A DNA stretch of 64,000 nucleotides from Nyssa sinensis. Lineage: Eukaryota; Streptophyta; Magnoliopsida; Cornales; Nyssaceae. This document shows positions 1 to 19,096 of the stretch, piece by piece. Below the pieces are notes generated by a model, which ran no database searches, was not told where the DNA came from, and worked only from the letters and a program-made list of their open reading frames with translations. Where the stretch lies: assembly GCA_008638375.1 (NCBI GenBank), contig CM018041.1, forward strand, positions 16,948,453-17,012,452. The letters run 5' to 3'. The position numbers and the translations under genes are program-made. The first letter of the stretch is position 1; the number at the start of each line of letters is the position of its first letter.

Positions 1-106
1 ATTGTTGACCAAGTCAATGAAAAAAGTCCATCAAGGCTAAAATGGGTCTCATTTTCTCATGTTGACGTTCATTTGCTTACAAAACTCTGCCAATGAGGGA
101 CTTTCT

Positions 107-770
107 ATAGACATCTTATTTTGAGACCCTTGATTTTATAGAGGTAGTTTTGCCATTTTTTAAGAGCTACTACAATATGTCCCACCTTGGGGTATTTTAG
201 TAATTTCTCATTTCATCCATTAGTGGCATTTTGGTGATTATGCCCACTAAGAGCATTTGGGTTAGTTTTCTCACTAAGGGCATTTTGGTCATTTTGCCCA
301 TTGAGGGCATTCTGGTTATTATATCCACCAAGGGTATTTTGATCATTTCACCCATTGAGTGCATTCTAGTCATTTTTTTTAACTAAGGGCATTGTAGTCA
401 TTTTGCCCACCATGGGCTTTTTGGTCATTTCACTCATTGAGGGCATTGTGGTCATTATGCCAACTAAGGGCATTTTGGTCATTTGATACATTAGGAACCT
501 TCAGGGTATTTGGTCATTACGCATATCTTTGACCATCAAGGATACTTTGAAAATTTCTACTATTTCCTTACCCTTTACGGGGAGTTTAGTAATATCTATT
601 TTTTTTCCTTTACATGTATTCTCCATAGCTTGTTTCGACTCTACTTGCTATCTGCATAAACAAGCTGACTACTCATTTTTTTTATTCACATGTACCCAAT
701 CCAAAAAGATGGCATTACCTGCCACCTTTAAAGAATGGACAATCGAGGGTTTTTTCTAGTGGCAACGCTC
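107..770 (+). mobile_element. Ogre/Tat-type LTR remnant, copy 1
   Basis: Non-coding LTR-like sequence. It starts near a TATAGACATCTTATTTTGAG motif and ends with TTCCYTCCCACTTT-type and GGACAATYGAGGG sequence. The same order of motifs recurs at 1108-1693 plus 5417-6310, and on the minus strand at 45007-46828, where the LTR starts TGTAGACACCTC and is followed by a TGGCGACTCC primer site. That identifies this stretch as a decayed forward LTR of the same family. No matching partner LTR or TSD could be fixed. Bases 1-106 show nothing recognisable. Confidence 0.5.
225..490 (+). repeat. ~30-bp minisatellite inside the LTR
   Basis: About nine degenerate units of roughly 28-31 bp on the theme GGGCATTTTGGTCATTTTGC followed by CCACTAA. 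They lie inside the LTR remnant. The sister LTR in element D (45007-46828) carries its own, different minisatellite. Confidence 0.8.
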
Positions 771-1107
771 ACAGTTAGGACTAGATCAGTCTCGTTAATG
801 CTTATATCATTAGTCAATTCCTAGATTGAAAACTTTATCGTACCGAAATTAAATTATAACTTGTGGATTTAATGAAGAAGTTCAATGTGGAACCTCATAA
901 CACATTAAATGGTAAAGCACACTAGATGTCGTAAAGTCGTAGTAAGATCATTTTTAAGATGCATGTGTGATTAATATTTGATTTCAATAGAACTATGTTT
1001 TTACAAGTAAACATAGGTTAAGCACTTTTAGTTTTGATTATAGACTCAAAAGTGACCAAGTTATCTCATAAAAAATATTTTGGACACTTGGTTTTTTCAT
1101 CAATGTT
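771..1107. other. Gene-free spacer
   Basis: AT-rich sequence between two related LTR remnants. I see no coding region, terminal repeat or known motif. Confidence 0.6.
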
Positions 1108-1693
1108 TGTAACTTTAGACACTTCATTTTGAGACCCTTGATTGTATAGAGTTAGTTTTGATTATTTCATCCACTAAGGGAATTTTGGTTATTTTTTCCA
1201 CTAAAAGCATTTACGTCATTTGGTACATTAGGATCATTGAGGATATTTTGGTCATTCCACACATCTTTGACTTTCAATGGTGTTTTGGTAATTTCAAATG
1301 TTTTCCTGCCTTTTAGGGGTAGTTTGGTAAATTCTAAGGGTTTTCCATTTTCTAGGGGCATTTTTATAATATTGGTGTTATTCTTTCCTTTGAAAGGTAC
1401 TTTGTTAATTTCGGCGTAATCCTACCCTCTAGTATGTCATTTTGACCATTTATGGGCATACATGTAATTTCTATACGAAATTGCCTTTCTGGTGCACAAA
1501 AACTTGCTTTTTATCATTCATTCCTTGTTTCAAGGAGTTTCCTTAGTAACCTCCAAGTAATTAACTTTCTTGTGCATAGAAAATTTTTCTATCTTGTTTT
1601 CTTGTACATTAAACATTAATCTAAGCCCTTCATCCATAGGATTTGTAGAGACATGGAAAATCGAGGATAAATTTTTCATTTTGACAATAGGAC
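1108..1693 (+). mobile_element. Ogre/Tat-type LTR remnant, copy 2 (5' part)
   Basis: Begins TGTAACTTTAGACACTTC and closely repeats the order of 107-770: the GAGACCCTTGATT motif, the 'ACTAAGGG' repeats, then the CATTAGGA and TTTTGGTCATT sequence. It is interrupted at 1694 by the Tekay-like solo LTR and resumes at 5417. Confidence 0.5.
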
Positions 1694-2364
1694 TGTAGCA
1701 CCCTGAGTCGAGACGTGGCACGTGAATCAAGATAGGTCGAGTCGAGTAATGTGCAATCCTAAAAATCCGACAGGATGCAGGACTATACCTCAACCTAAGA
1801 AAAATTAGGTTATGTAATATTAATGATTTAAAATAGCTCGAATACGGTAAGCCATGACGGACTTTAATACTCTCAGGTATAAGATGGCATATACTCGAAA
1901 AATAGATAACCCGGTCGATTGAGTGCCGAGAGGGACAAATGGACCGATACGAATAACTGATTATGAAAATCTTGCGAAAATAAATAAGTCATTAATGGGG
2001 ACCTAATGTTAGCAGAATAAATTTTCGGCTTTATTGGCAAGTTGTAATTTAATATTTAATGAAATAAAATATGAAACTGATACAACAAAATAATTATGCA
2101 GATGATATAAATATAAAATGAATTATTAATGGAGTCCCACAATTAGTAAAATAAATAATGGCAATACCGAGTCCCGGCTTTAAGCTAAATTTACTGGCAT
2201 CCTTGTAATGTAATATTTTATGAAATAAAATATTCAATAAATATTAAATAGTGGTGTGTGCATTTATTTATTCTGTTGATTTAATTATTTATTTAATTTC
2301 TTGTTGTTGAACGAAATGGGTAGCATACATGTGTGAGGTGTTGTATATGTATGTATGTTCATGT

Positions 2365-2644
2365 GTATATATATATATATATATATAGTATTATATACCA
2401 TACGGGTGCATGTGTTTAAATGCATGTATGCATGCATGAGATGGGTGTATTGCCGTGTGCATATGCGTGTGAGTATGGATATATGTGTGATCTATTGCAA
2501 GTATGTATGTGTAGTGAATTATGTGTATATGATACATTTAAATATATATATTATTGTGTGTGCATTGTTGTGCTACAGGTGTGTGTGTGTGTGTATGCCA
2601 GCCGTGTATGTGTGTGTATAATATAATATATATATATATATATA
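2365..2644. repeat. TA and TG simple repeats
   Basis: Runs of (TA)n near 2365-2388 and 2628-2644, with TG/TATG-rich sequence between, inside the 5' half of the solo LTR. Confidence 0.8.
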
Positions 2645-2825
2645 GGTAGAAAACCAACTTGCAAGAAATGCATTTAATGCATTCTGAAAAGGGGGAGGAA
2701 GAAAAGAGAAGAAGTCAGAGATAGGGGAAGGGCTGTAGGCCTGGACAGTGGCGTGAGAGGGTGGATATAGCCATGTGCATAGGAGTGTGTTCGTGGGGTG
2801 AGGAAAAGAGATAGAAAGAGAGAGA

Positions 2826-2828
<3 letters not shown>

Positions 2829-2861
<33 letters not shown>
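2829..2861. repeat. (GA)n microsatellite
   Basis: About 16 uninterrupted GA units. Similar GA-rich tracts occupy the equivalent part of the other R1 copies (around 24000-24180, and the complement near 39600-39700). Confidence 0.85.
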
Positions 2862-2866
<5 letters not shown>

Positions 2867-5416
2867 GAAAGAAGGAAAGAGATCTTGGAGCTTGGATCAA
2901 GGGTCGGAATAGGAGAGAGGATAGAACCTGCAACCAGAGGGAAAAATCGAAGAGTTGGTAAGCCATATCCTATTCTGTTTTTCCAAGTTTTTAGTATATT
3001 GTTAGCTTTGAATTATTAGGTCTTGTCAAGCCTGAAAAATGGAGCAAAACACAAAAAGAATCAAGAAAAATAGTTGAAAATCGAAAGAGAAAATAGTAGT
3101 TACAGGTTTAACAATAAATTCGGTTTTGATGGGTTTTAATACGTGAGGCTTAGTTATTTTTATGAGGAAGTGTTCCTCTTAGGTGTAGGAAAATTAGGGA
3201 TTTAAAATGGAGTTAAAAACAGCCATGAAATGTAGAAGAAACCAGCTGGCTGGAAACTGGGTTTTGGCCGAAAAAGTGAAACGGTATGCTGAGAAAACCG
3301 GTTGGGTTGGGGCTGAGATGTGCTCTAATTTATTGCTTAAAGTTCCAGATGTATTTTGGTATAAAAATAAAGAAATTTGGACGTGAAAATAGGGAGAAAA
3401 TGGGAAGGGGTAGTCGCGGTTTTTTGGCGAAATGGCCGGAGTTCGGCCGGGGAAGACGACCTAACACTTGGTCGGAAAGTCGGGTGTAGGGGGGTCGATT
3501 GGGGCCATGACCGTTTGGGCCTGTTCTGTGAAATGGGCTTGGTTATGTTTTAAATTAAGCACTGGGTTGGGTTTGTTTAATTTTAAAAAGGGTTGGGCTG
3601 TTGGATTGTTTTAAATTTAAATGGCCTTTGGGCCTGTTCAATCTCAAAAGGAAATTGGGCTTGTTTGGCCCAACAATTCAAAAAAAAAAAAAGAGAATGA
3701 AGGAAAGAAAAGGGGGGGTGCACCTGCCGGCTCTAACCGTGGTGGGGAGCCTGGAGAAGGTGCGCGTGGCCAGCTTGAACGGTTACCAACCGTGCCATGT
3801 GACGCGCCTAAAATGTATATAAAGTGCACTTAATGATTTAATTAAATTAAATTGATTTAATTAAAAATAAATACTCTAAAATGGTCTGAAGCCCAATTGA
3901 GACAAGCCATATATGTTTTCTGACTATCTTGGACCTCCTAAGGCCAACGGTGAGGTCAGTAATGCGAGACGAGGTCCCAAAAAATAAAAGACCCGAAGAA
4001 CCCTTTAAAATTACCAAAATGCCCCTGAGTCAAAACACAGTCAAACGAAACCCGATTTGAGTAAACGAATAGTGAAATCTTATTATCTCAAACATTTTGG
4101 ACTCAATGGTAGAGTCCAATTTATGAGAAGAGGTCTCAAAAAATGGGAAACCGTGAAAGTGCAAGAATGATCGTTTTGCCCTTTTCAACCCGGATGTCCA
4201 AATTAAATTTCGTAAAAGCCTAAACCTATTTTCTTCGACGTTTCAGACCCAATGGTAGAATTTAGTCTAACAAAATAGAAAATTATAAATTAAAGACATA
4301 AAATTTGATGAATAGCATCATTAAAGTGACAAATAGACTGAGTTGCATTTTGTGATTTTAGGAACACTGAAGGGAAAGGAAAAGGCAGTCTGACCGTCTA
4401 CTTCCTACTGTTAGTTCCATTACACTGCCAGTGCTACTTCTTAGGGTTGAGACCAACCCGTCAGGTACGATATATTGTGCTAAGTAAGAAATAGAATTAA
4501 GTTTAGGAATAACTGCCATATTGACTTGATGATTCACATGTTTGTTTTATTGCTCATATGCTTATGTGCTCCTTATTTATCTTGTTGAAAGTTTGATGAT
4601 GAATGTGGATCATGACTATTTGTATATCACATGTGTTAGCAGGATGTGTAGATTATATTTTGAGAATTGTTGAGATTATGTAATACGTGATTTAAAACAT
4701 GTGTTAAGTGGATTGTGCTTGGCATGTACCCTTGATGAAAAGATCTTGTGATTGGAATGTTATTGTGTGATACATTGTTTAAAGCATGCTTCATGTGAGG
4801 ATAAGATGATTTATCGGGATTACATTGTGACATGGTAGAATCATAAGCATATTGGCATAGTGTGATTCTTTGGACATGGCGTGAGTTGAGCATTTGGAAT
4901 AGTGCATACTGGATACTTAGGCCGTCGGGGAAGGCCCGTAAAGTGAGACATACCGGTTACTCAGGCTGTCGGAGAAGGTCCGTAAAGTGAGGCATGGTTG
5001 TGACATGGAGTTTGCATGAGTGCATCACGCATAATGTTCACTGTACACTTGCACATGCCACGTCCTTAATTTTGTTTCTTGCATTAGCATTATATTGTAC
5101 CAGCAGTTGAGCTGACCTATTCGTGGGACAACATTTCAGATGACGCTCTCGGCACTTGAGACTTGAGGAAGTCTTGCAGAATGGAGGAGAGATGAGCTTA
5201 GGAGGATATTTGGCCGTTAGGGCATATTTTATGATGTAGGGCTTAAGCCCGAATGACCTATGAACGATGTAGTTATGGGATGTATTTTATGTTATTTTGA
5301 TGTATTGATGGTAATGGATGCATGCTTAGTTAAATTTGTTTAAGTTGTCCTTTATTTTATTTTATTTACTATCTCATCAGTCGCGCCTCGGGTTCGTGGG
5401 AATTCGGGACGTGACA

Positions 5417-5535
5417 GGATTTGTTGTGGACCCTTGGATCAAACCTCTATATTTTTCCTATAAATAAAGCTCTTTGGCCACTATAATGAAGAACAAAAAT
5501 TTAGAAGCTAGAACGCTACTTTAATAATTCTCTCT

Positions 5536-5578
<43 letters not shown>

Positions 5579-6310
5579 TAAGCTTTGTTCTACATAAGCT
5601 AGAGTTCTATCCAACACAAGGCGGAGTTCTGCACAACTAATGATTCAATATCAAGGAGTTCAAGCCAAAGTCTTGTTTAATTAGTCGCAAATAATCAGTT
5701 ACATTCCATAAACCCTTCATTTTTCTCTTTTCCCAATTCAATCTATTCTATCACTCTTGATAGAAGCAATTGAATTGGAGAACTACGTTGGCTCTGATTT
5801 TGTTATCTCAATGGATACGTAGGACGCCTCATGGCCCTAGTCTATTTATTTTCTTTTCTTTGCTTGTACTATTATTTTTGTCTTATTTGCTTTTCATGCA
5901 ATTAGTATTACTCTATTCTCTACCCTCTCTTTATTTATGTTATGCAATATAAGCCTTGTGGATGAACACTAGAGATCCGTCCATTCAGACTGGGCGGCAT
6001 GAGTACCTAACCCCTTCCTATCTCGTATCTTAACTCTTAGATTCAGAATTCTTTGGTTTATTGTATACTAGTTTTTTTTTTTTAACCTATGTCAAAGGAG
6101 TTTAGAATATAACCAGGATCAAAGCAATGTAATTTTTAATTTTCTTTTCTATTTTCTTTAAATGTATTCTCTATGAGTTATATTGGGTTTACTTGTTATC
6201 TCCCTAAAACAAGCTAACGACTCCTTTCTTTATTTACATGCACCCAATTCGAAAGAGGGCGTTCCCTCCCACTTTCAAGAACTGGACAGTTGGGGGGTAA
6301 CTATTTTATT
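5417..6310 (+). mobile_element. Ogre/Tat-type LTR remnant, copy 2 (3' part)
   Basis: Continuation of the LTR broken at 1693. It contains a CCTATAAATAAA TATA-box-like site (~5458) and an AACTACGT...GGATACGTAGGA block (5781-5823). It also has CCGTCCATTCAGACTGGGC (5978-5996) and a terminal TTCCCTCCCACTTTCAAGAA block. All four recur in order on the minus strand of 45007-46828. The (TA)n run 5539-5575 lies inside. Short open frames here are non-coding shadows. Confidence 0.55.
5539..5575. repeat. (TA)n microsatellite
   Basis: About 18 uninterrupted TA units just 3' of the TATA-like site of the LTR remnant. Confidence 0.85.
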
Positions 6311-6507
6311 ATGAATCTCACATAAAAAAAATAGTAGCTCCTTCATTTGCATGAAAATCCTATTCTGTCGACACGATTTAGTTGTGTTCACATGACGACC
6401 CTATTCCGTTCTGTACACGTGTCTAATTTTCGATAGTCTTTAGAAATTTTCAATTCCGAAACAAATTAGGTTTTCATAGAGCACACACACAAACAAACAC
6501 ACACACG

Positions 6508-6541
<34 letters not shown>

Positions 6542-6979
6542 AAAGTTCTTCATTTCCATTACTCTTGTTGTTTCCTATATGTTGCCATTGATTATCTTCA
6601 AACAATTGGTTTTTTTCTTGTTTGAATCAAAATTTTAAGCTTATTTTCCCAATATATTTTTTCACATTCATTTCATTCCTAGTAAATATTTTTTTTTATC
6701 AACAATTAAAATCAAACCCTTAACCTCATTTTATTTCTAAAGATGTGTTGTTAATAGGATTGACTTTACTATAAAGTCAATAAAGTAATCGTGTTAGGCT
6801 TCATTTATAAAGAAAGCTTCAAAAGATCAAATTAAAAATCTAAAATCACTAAAAGTCTAACGCGAAGACTCTAGAAAAAAAAATACAATTCTATTAGTAC
6901 AATTACTCAGTTTCTATAATTGAATTTTATTGAACATATATATCTCTTTTATTAGAATACTATTATAATTTTATATTAA

Positions 6980-7017
<38 letters not shown>

Positions 7018-7724
7018 CACGGAAACATGGCATCAAAAAATGTTAATATTTATTAGAGTTTTATAATATTAACATTAAATGAAAAAATTAAATTAATATT
7101 AAAAAATAAAAATGCCTCATTTATAATTATTGTCTTAAGTCTCAAATTGTCTTGAACCGACCTTATTGTTAACACAACACTTGAAAACATGCTACAATGA
7201 TTTTAGCTTCTCAATATTATATCCATTTTCTCCGGATCGAATTTCTATACAACCTCTAAAATTATCATTTCGTAAACTCTACCTCTAAAAGATTGAACTA
7301 TCATTTCAAGTAACATAATCTCATAACCCAAAGAAAACTACTTGGCATCAAATAATTTCATCATATGTTTCAAGTGAAATTTGTGTTAAGAGGTTTTTCT
7401 GGTTGGAGCTGTGTTTGTTTCTTGGAAAACATGAGGGATAGGAGTTTGCATTGGATAGATTTAGAAAGGTAACCAACTTTACTGTGGACAGTTTTATTTT
7501 CTCTGTTTATTGAGAGCTAAATAGAAATTACCTTTCTAGCTATTTTTTTTTTCCCAGTTTACAAATCTAGACTACTTTGAACACTTTAAACATTGGATAT
7601 AGAGGAAGTCCACTTCAATGTTATTCATACTTGTACTACAGAGGTGTTGAACAATTGATGTCAATATGTTTTTAACCTTCTTTTGCAGTTTCCTTAGAAG
7701 CTAAAAACACAATAAATTTTATGG
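6311..7724. other. Intergenic AT-rich region 3' of the GAT1-like gene
   Basis: No gene seen. Simple repeats include an AC-rich/(TA)n tract (6484-6538) and interrupted (TA)n (6976-7018). The end next to 7725 would hold the 3' UTR of the minus-strand transporter gene. Confidence 0.6.
7493..7511 (-). promoter_or_regulatory. Candidate poly(A) signals of the GAT1-like gene
   Basis: Two AATAAA hexamers on the minus strand (7511-7506 and 7498-7493), about 215-230 bp beyond the stop codon. The position suits a plant 3' UTR, but the motif is common in AT-rich DNA. Confidence 0.3.
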
Positions 7725-14754
<7,030 letters not shown>

Positions 14755-14840
14755 CTCTCTATGTTTCTCTCTCTCACTCTCTCGGATTCGGCTCAGGGAG
14801 AAGGCGATACTGAGATTCGAACATCTAAGAGATATATAAT
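14755..14840 (-). promoter_or_regulatory. 5' leader and TATA-box candidate of the GAT1-like gene
   Basis: Immediately before the ATG the transcript strand is a GA-rich run (14755-14785), common in plant 5' leaders. An ATTATATATC TATA-like element lies at 14831-14840, about 80 bp upstream of the start codon. That would place transcription start near 14800 and give a leader of roughly 50 nt. Confidence 0.35.
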
Positions 14841-14881
14841 AGAGCCAAGTCAATGGGGTCATTTTCGATCGGCTACCTAAA

Positions 14882-15085
14882 ATTCAATTTTATTGAATCT
14901 AGACTCAGATTGATACTCAATAATATAATATAATATTTATTGAAAAATTTACGGACGCAAACAATTTCACTTGTTTAATGATGGTAGTTGAAAACTGTTT
15001 TGGACACTATTCTAGTAAAGGCTGACATTGAATTACGTCTTGATCTTATATATTAATTTATCTAGATATTGTAAAAGAAATATAT
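14882..15085 (+). repeat. Dispersed repeat T, copy 1
   Basis: Shares a long string of landmarks with 34157-34386: TTGATACTCAATA, GCAAACAATTTCACTT, AAAACTGTTTTGGAC, GCTGRCATTGAATTAC, TTTATCTAGA. The central part is also present at 15912-15995. The copies are in the same orientation. No terminal repeats were recognised. It sits just upstream of the GAT1-like promoter. Confidence 0.7.
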
Positions 15086-15911
15086 ATAAAAGTGAGACTC
15101 TTATCAAGATAAGTTAGAGATTGAATTTTGAATACAATTACTTATCATAATATGTTTTATGGGAGATAGTTATTGACATATACAATGCTATTTGTATGCT
15201 GTCGTGACTCCCCGATTCATTATTCTCTATGAGGTTATTACATAGGCAACTCTAGTAGCTGTGCTATAGATGAGGAGATCTTTTTATGAGGTTCTATTTG
15301 TGACCACCAATGGCAGAACAATTAGTAGGCTTGGTTATCTATAATTTTGGTCATTTTAAACCAATCATCCTAAAATTATGGCCCAATCTAATTTGTACTC
15401 ATCATTTCTCTCATTTTTTATCCCAAAATTTTCACTAACATTTTTTCCAAATATTTTCTACCTCCCTAGTTTCTTTCCATGGCTCTGCCCTTGATGACCA
15501 CAAAATTCATAACACAAGCAGCAGGCTCCTTCTATTTCTATGAATTCAGACTACACGAGGATAACCCGGACTCACACCCAATTATTATATTACTTTTCCA
15601 TCATTGGCATCATAGCCTTAATGTTTATTATTGGCTTATATGATGTCGGTATGTATTTTTAAATTCGTGGGTATATTTATAGCATGAAAAATATGTTTAA
15701 ATTTTGCACAAAAAGATTTTTCCAAAATTGGTCTATTTCAAACGAAATGGTTTTGAATTTTTTCTTTTTTGAGCAATCCTTTATGTTAGATGTGTTCCTA
15801 ATAATCATATTAATTAGTCCTTAAAATTTCATGATAATCAATTCATGATAAGATTGTGACACATGTGGATAGAAGAAGGTTCTTCCTACCTAATGTGAAG
15901 CTAAGCACTAT
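15086..15911. other. Gene-free upstream region
   Basis: AT-rich. No coding potential or bounded repeat recognised. Confidence 0.6.
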
Positions 15912-15995
15912 CTAATAATATTTAATGAAAAATTGAAGGATGCAAACAATTTCACCTGTTTAATGAGGTTTGTTGAAAGTTGTTTTGGACTTCTA
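15912..15995 (+). repeat. Dispersed repeat T, copy 2 (partial)
   Basis: Short match to the core of copy 1: AATATTTAATGAAAAATT, GCAAACAATTTCACCTG, GTTGTTTTGGACTTCTATTA. Its wording is closest to the copy at 34157-34386. Confidence 0.65.
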
Positions 15996-16611
15996 TTAAA
16001 AAAAAATAATGCAAGGTGCACTCAATAGAAAGAATCGGGTCACGGGTTAGCGGTTCAATCGCTGGGTCAATAGAAATTAAATAGTGACATCAAATTTATG
16101 TCATAAAAATATTTATCATTAATATTAAATTATTAAGAATATATAAAAATCATCAAATTCAGTTTAGTAATTTGGCAAACTCAATTCAGCAAGTTAGCAA
16201 ACTCAATTCAGCAAATTCAACTTATTGCAGCAAATTAAATAAACTCATTTCAGAAAAATCAATTTAGCAAATTTATAAATTATAAAAATATAGATGTAAG
16301 TATAACAATGGTTCTCCAGCCCGTATCACAAATCTAGTTCCACACCATTTAGTCAAATTGAATGAAGTCCATACAATGAGTATAACTAGCGTAGAAGACT
16401 AAAGAAGAAGATCAATAACCTAAAAGGGAATTCTAAGGATGTTCATTTCAGTAAATTCAATTGGTATAATGGAATGAATATTTCAAGAATATTATTTTAA
16501 TTTTTTTATTCTTACTTTTATTTGGTATGATAAATTAAATTAAGAATCACTATTCCCTAGAATGGTTATTTCATAAAAAATCATTCTAAGCAATCCTTTA
16601 TCTAATATGAG

Positions 16612-17148
16612 TAGGGGTGTCAATTTTTTACATGACTCGAACATGACACGAAGTTAATGAGTTTCGGGTTAGCATAAATGGGTTTGGGTCATAAACGGGT
16701 CGACACATATAACACGATTAATAAACATGTCGTATTTGAGGTTTTAGTAGTGTTATTCTGTTTAACACGATTTAATATGTTTAATTATAAAAAATATCAC
16801 GAGTTAAGGTAATTCGTTTCATATTGAAAGTTTATTAAGGTTTTGAGATTTTTTATTTATAAAAGAGGTTTCTACTTTGAATTAGTTCATGTTTAAAGTT
16901 TACTAAACATGCAAATTATCTATATATATTGAAAGATAGGTAAATTTTTTATTTAAAAAATAAAAAATTAAAATAAATGGGATTAAGTGTATCGACAGCG
17001 TGTAACCTGCTTAATAAATGAGTTGGGTTTGGGGTTTGAAACTTGACACGATTAGTTAATAGTGTTAGGTTAGGGTTAACACATATTTTTAATATGTATG
17101 CCTTGACACGACCTGAACACGACACGATAACACGAATTGACATCCCTA
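16612..17148. mobile_element. Non-autonomous hAT-like element with perfect TSD
   Basis: 537 bp. It begins TAGGGGTGTCAATT and ends AATTGACATCCCTA, terminal inverted repeats matching 13 of 14. It is flanked by a perfect 8-bp duplication AATATGAG (16604-16611 and 17149-17156). The inside is non-coding and rich in ACACGA/TCGTGT words. TSD length and terminus fit the plant hAT superfamily. It has inserted into an older sequence of TCATTCTAAGCAATCC...TTATTCCATTCCAGCC type that resumes beyond the TSD. Related ends occur at 9786-10310 and 63897-64000. Confidence 0.85.
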
Positions 17149-17156
17149 AATATGAG

Positions 17157-19096
17157 TAATCCTTATTCCATTCCAGCCTAAAATTAAAAGAAAGGTCATT
17201 TGAGCACTTTTGTAACATTTCGTAAAACTGAAAAATAAAGAAAGAAAAAAATAATGGATATTGTTAGTTTTGCATGATAATAAACTCCACTGAACCTAAT
17301 AATGAGATGGAAAAAATTTAAACAATGTAATATGGAGGTGGAAGATACATGTGAAATAAATCGAAAAGGTAAAAAAAAAAACTTGAATTGTATAAATAAA
17401 AAAAATGTGTAAGGTTTTCTGGCCTTCGTTCTAACGAAGGGGTTGTTCGTTCGAACGAGCACCTGAAGGTTTGGTATGATTTTCGTTTGATACTCGTTCA
17501 AACGAAGACCATGTTCGTTTGAACAAACGTACGACATAACATTTTTAAGTTGCGGACTGAAAAATAATTTATGCCCAAATTTCATTTTTCTTCTTCTCCA
17601 AACTCTCTAAGTCAAGGGAGAAAAATTAGGGTTCTTGGAGATGGATGGATTCCATGTAATCCTAATATATACACATACCTTCTAGTGCAAAGATTCAAGC
17701 TTAGGAAGATTTCTACCAATTGAAAAGTTAGAATTTTAAGATTTCTTCAAGAACAAAGGGTAAAATTTGGGGCTTTTCATTTTATTTTCAAATTTCTTGT
17801 ATTTCCTTGTAGATCTAGCTTGGTTGAGTGAAACATAATGGTGTAAAATATTTCTTAGGGTTTATGGGTAAGGATTGAAAGCCAAGATCTTGAAATCTCT
17901 CTCTCTCTACACACAAATCTATACTTGTTAGGGAGGTAAGGATTCTAACATAGGTTGAAGGTTGGATGTTTTTCATGTGAAGCATAATGCATTTTACTCA
18001 TCTTGACTTTTTCTCTACAATATCATATTTTACTATATTGCTCATGTCTTAGATTATAATGAAATGTTAAATATCTTGATTTCACTAATATTGATATATC
18101 TTTGTGATAAATGATGAAATTTTTGAATGGCATGTATGTATGTATTTTCCATACTTGAGATTAAATGATTGGATTGTTAAAAGTTATGAAGTTGAGTCGG
18201 CATCGTTGTGTTTGTGATGTGAACCTTTGGGCATGTTTGTAAACGAAGTGGAAAACATTGATAAAAGACAAAATGTGAAAACGAAAATGGAAGATGAGAA
18301 TGTGGATAATTAATCCGTAGAACAAGTAGAGGGACAAGAAAGACTGGCATGTTGTGAGGCCAGATTATAGACTGGGACTGTTTTGTGATGGGGATTGTGT
18401 CTCCCTTCGGTTGTGAACTGTAACCCTGCATGGGTGGTAGTACAGCCAACGGGTTAGTAGCTCGTGAAGTACTAGGCTTTTTCGGAGGTCATTAGGTGAT
18501 TTGACGAGGTGATTATATTTAAGTGAGAGGAATAATGTGAGGCTTCAATGGTAATTTATTTTACACACATTTAATTGTGACTATATGATGATCCTCCTAT
18601 TATTTATTGTGATGTTTCCTTGTAGTTGGATTGACGGTTTGCATTGTTGAAGACATGATGAATAATCTATTGATATGTATGCATGTTGGTTGGACACTTG
18701 CTTGACACTTCAGATGTCACATGTCTACATTTTGCACCGCCTTAACTTTCCTTATTTTAGAATCTTTACGGGAGTTGTTGTTTTGACCCCTACTAGATCC
18801 AAGTAATGGCAAAGAGGTGGTGCCTTGATGACATGGATTATAAAAACATCTCTTTTGGACTCTTATGTTTATTTTTGGGAAGTAATTAAATTCACAACTC
18901 TATTTTGATCTTTTGTTATTTTTAGGAATGTAAAATGGCCCTATAGGTCTTTATATGTTGATGTGAAGCCTTGGAAGCCTCAATGGAAGTACTATTCTTT
19001 TGACTTAGGAATACTAATCACAGGATGAATACACTTCTGAAATTTATGTATGAAAACCTTGTTGGGTTATATATATGGAATGTGAGTGAATATTTA
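17157..19096. other. Gene-free, LTR-like repetitive region
   Basis: No gene supported; two open stretches on the minus strand (near 17196-17585 and 18177-18449) show no family motif. Parts recall long-LTR sequence of the R1 type (e.g. GTCACATGTCTACATTTTGCA near 18716 followed by a gene-free tail), but boundaries cannot be set. A palindrome cluster at 17423-17530 is listed separately. Confidence 0.4.
17423..17530. repeat. Cluster of related palindromes
   Basis: Four inverted repeats on one theme within about 110 bp: CCTTCGTTCTAACGAAGG (17423-17440), CGTTCGAACG within 17445-17460, CTCGTTCAAACGAAG (17494-17508) and TTCGTTTGAACAAACG (17514-17529). Confidence 0.8.

Larger units (their letters stand above)
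1694..5416 (+). mobile_element. Solo LTR, Tekay/Del-like family R1, copy I
   Basis: Starts TGTAGCACCCTGAGTCGAG and ends GGAATTCGGGACGTGACA, the termini expected of long Tekay/Del chromovirus LTRs. The 3' ~1.5 kb (3880-5416) is clearly homologous to 25060-27174 (+) and, inverted, to 37730-39350. Shared landmarks are a GGAACACTGA box, GTTTAGGAAT, CACTTGCACATGCCAC, TTGAGGAAGT and GGGCTTAAGCCC. No internal region or primer site follows, so this is a solo or orphan LTR. Flanks GGAC (1690-1693) and GGAT (5417-5420) may be a decayed TSD. The 5' boundary is inferred from its TGT start and the resumption of the surrounding LTR after 5416. Confidence 0.6.

Noticed and set aside
225..490. CRISPR-like array
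   Set aside because: Units are contiguous and degenerate without unique spacers, and the DNA is plant; it is a minisatellite in an LTR.
5770..5952. Open frame resembling one at 45431-45631 (QWIRRTPHGPSL / EWIRRKPSGPSL)
   Set aside because: The likeness is nucleotide-level similarity between two Ogre-like LTRs; the position is non-coding LTR, so it is not a conserved small protein.
16949..17585. Two minus-strand open frames of 89 and 129 codons
   Set aside because: The first lies largely in a non-coding hAT-like element; the second is Phe/Leu/Ile-rich AT-derived sequence with no motif.
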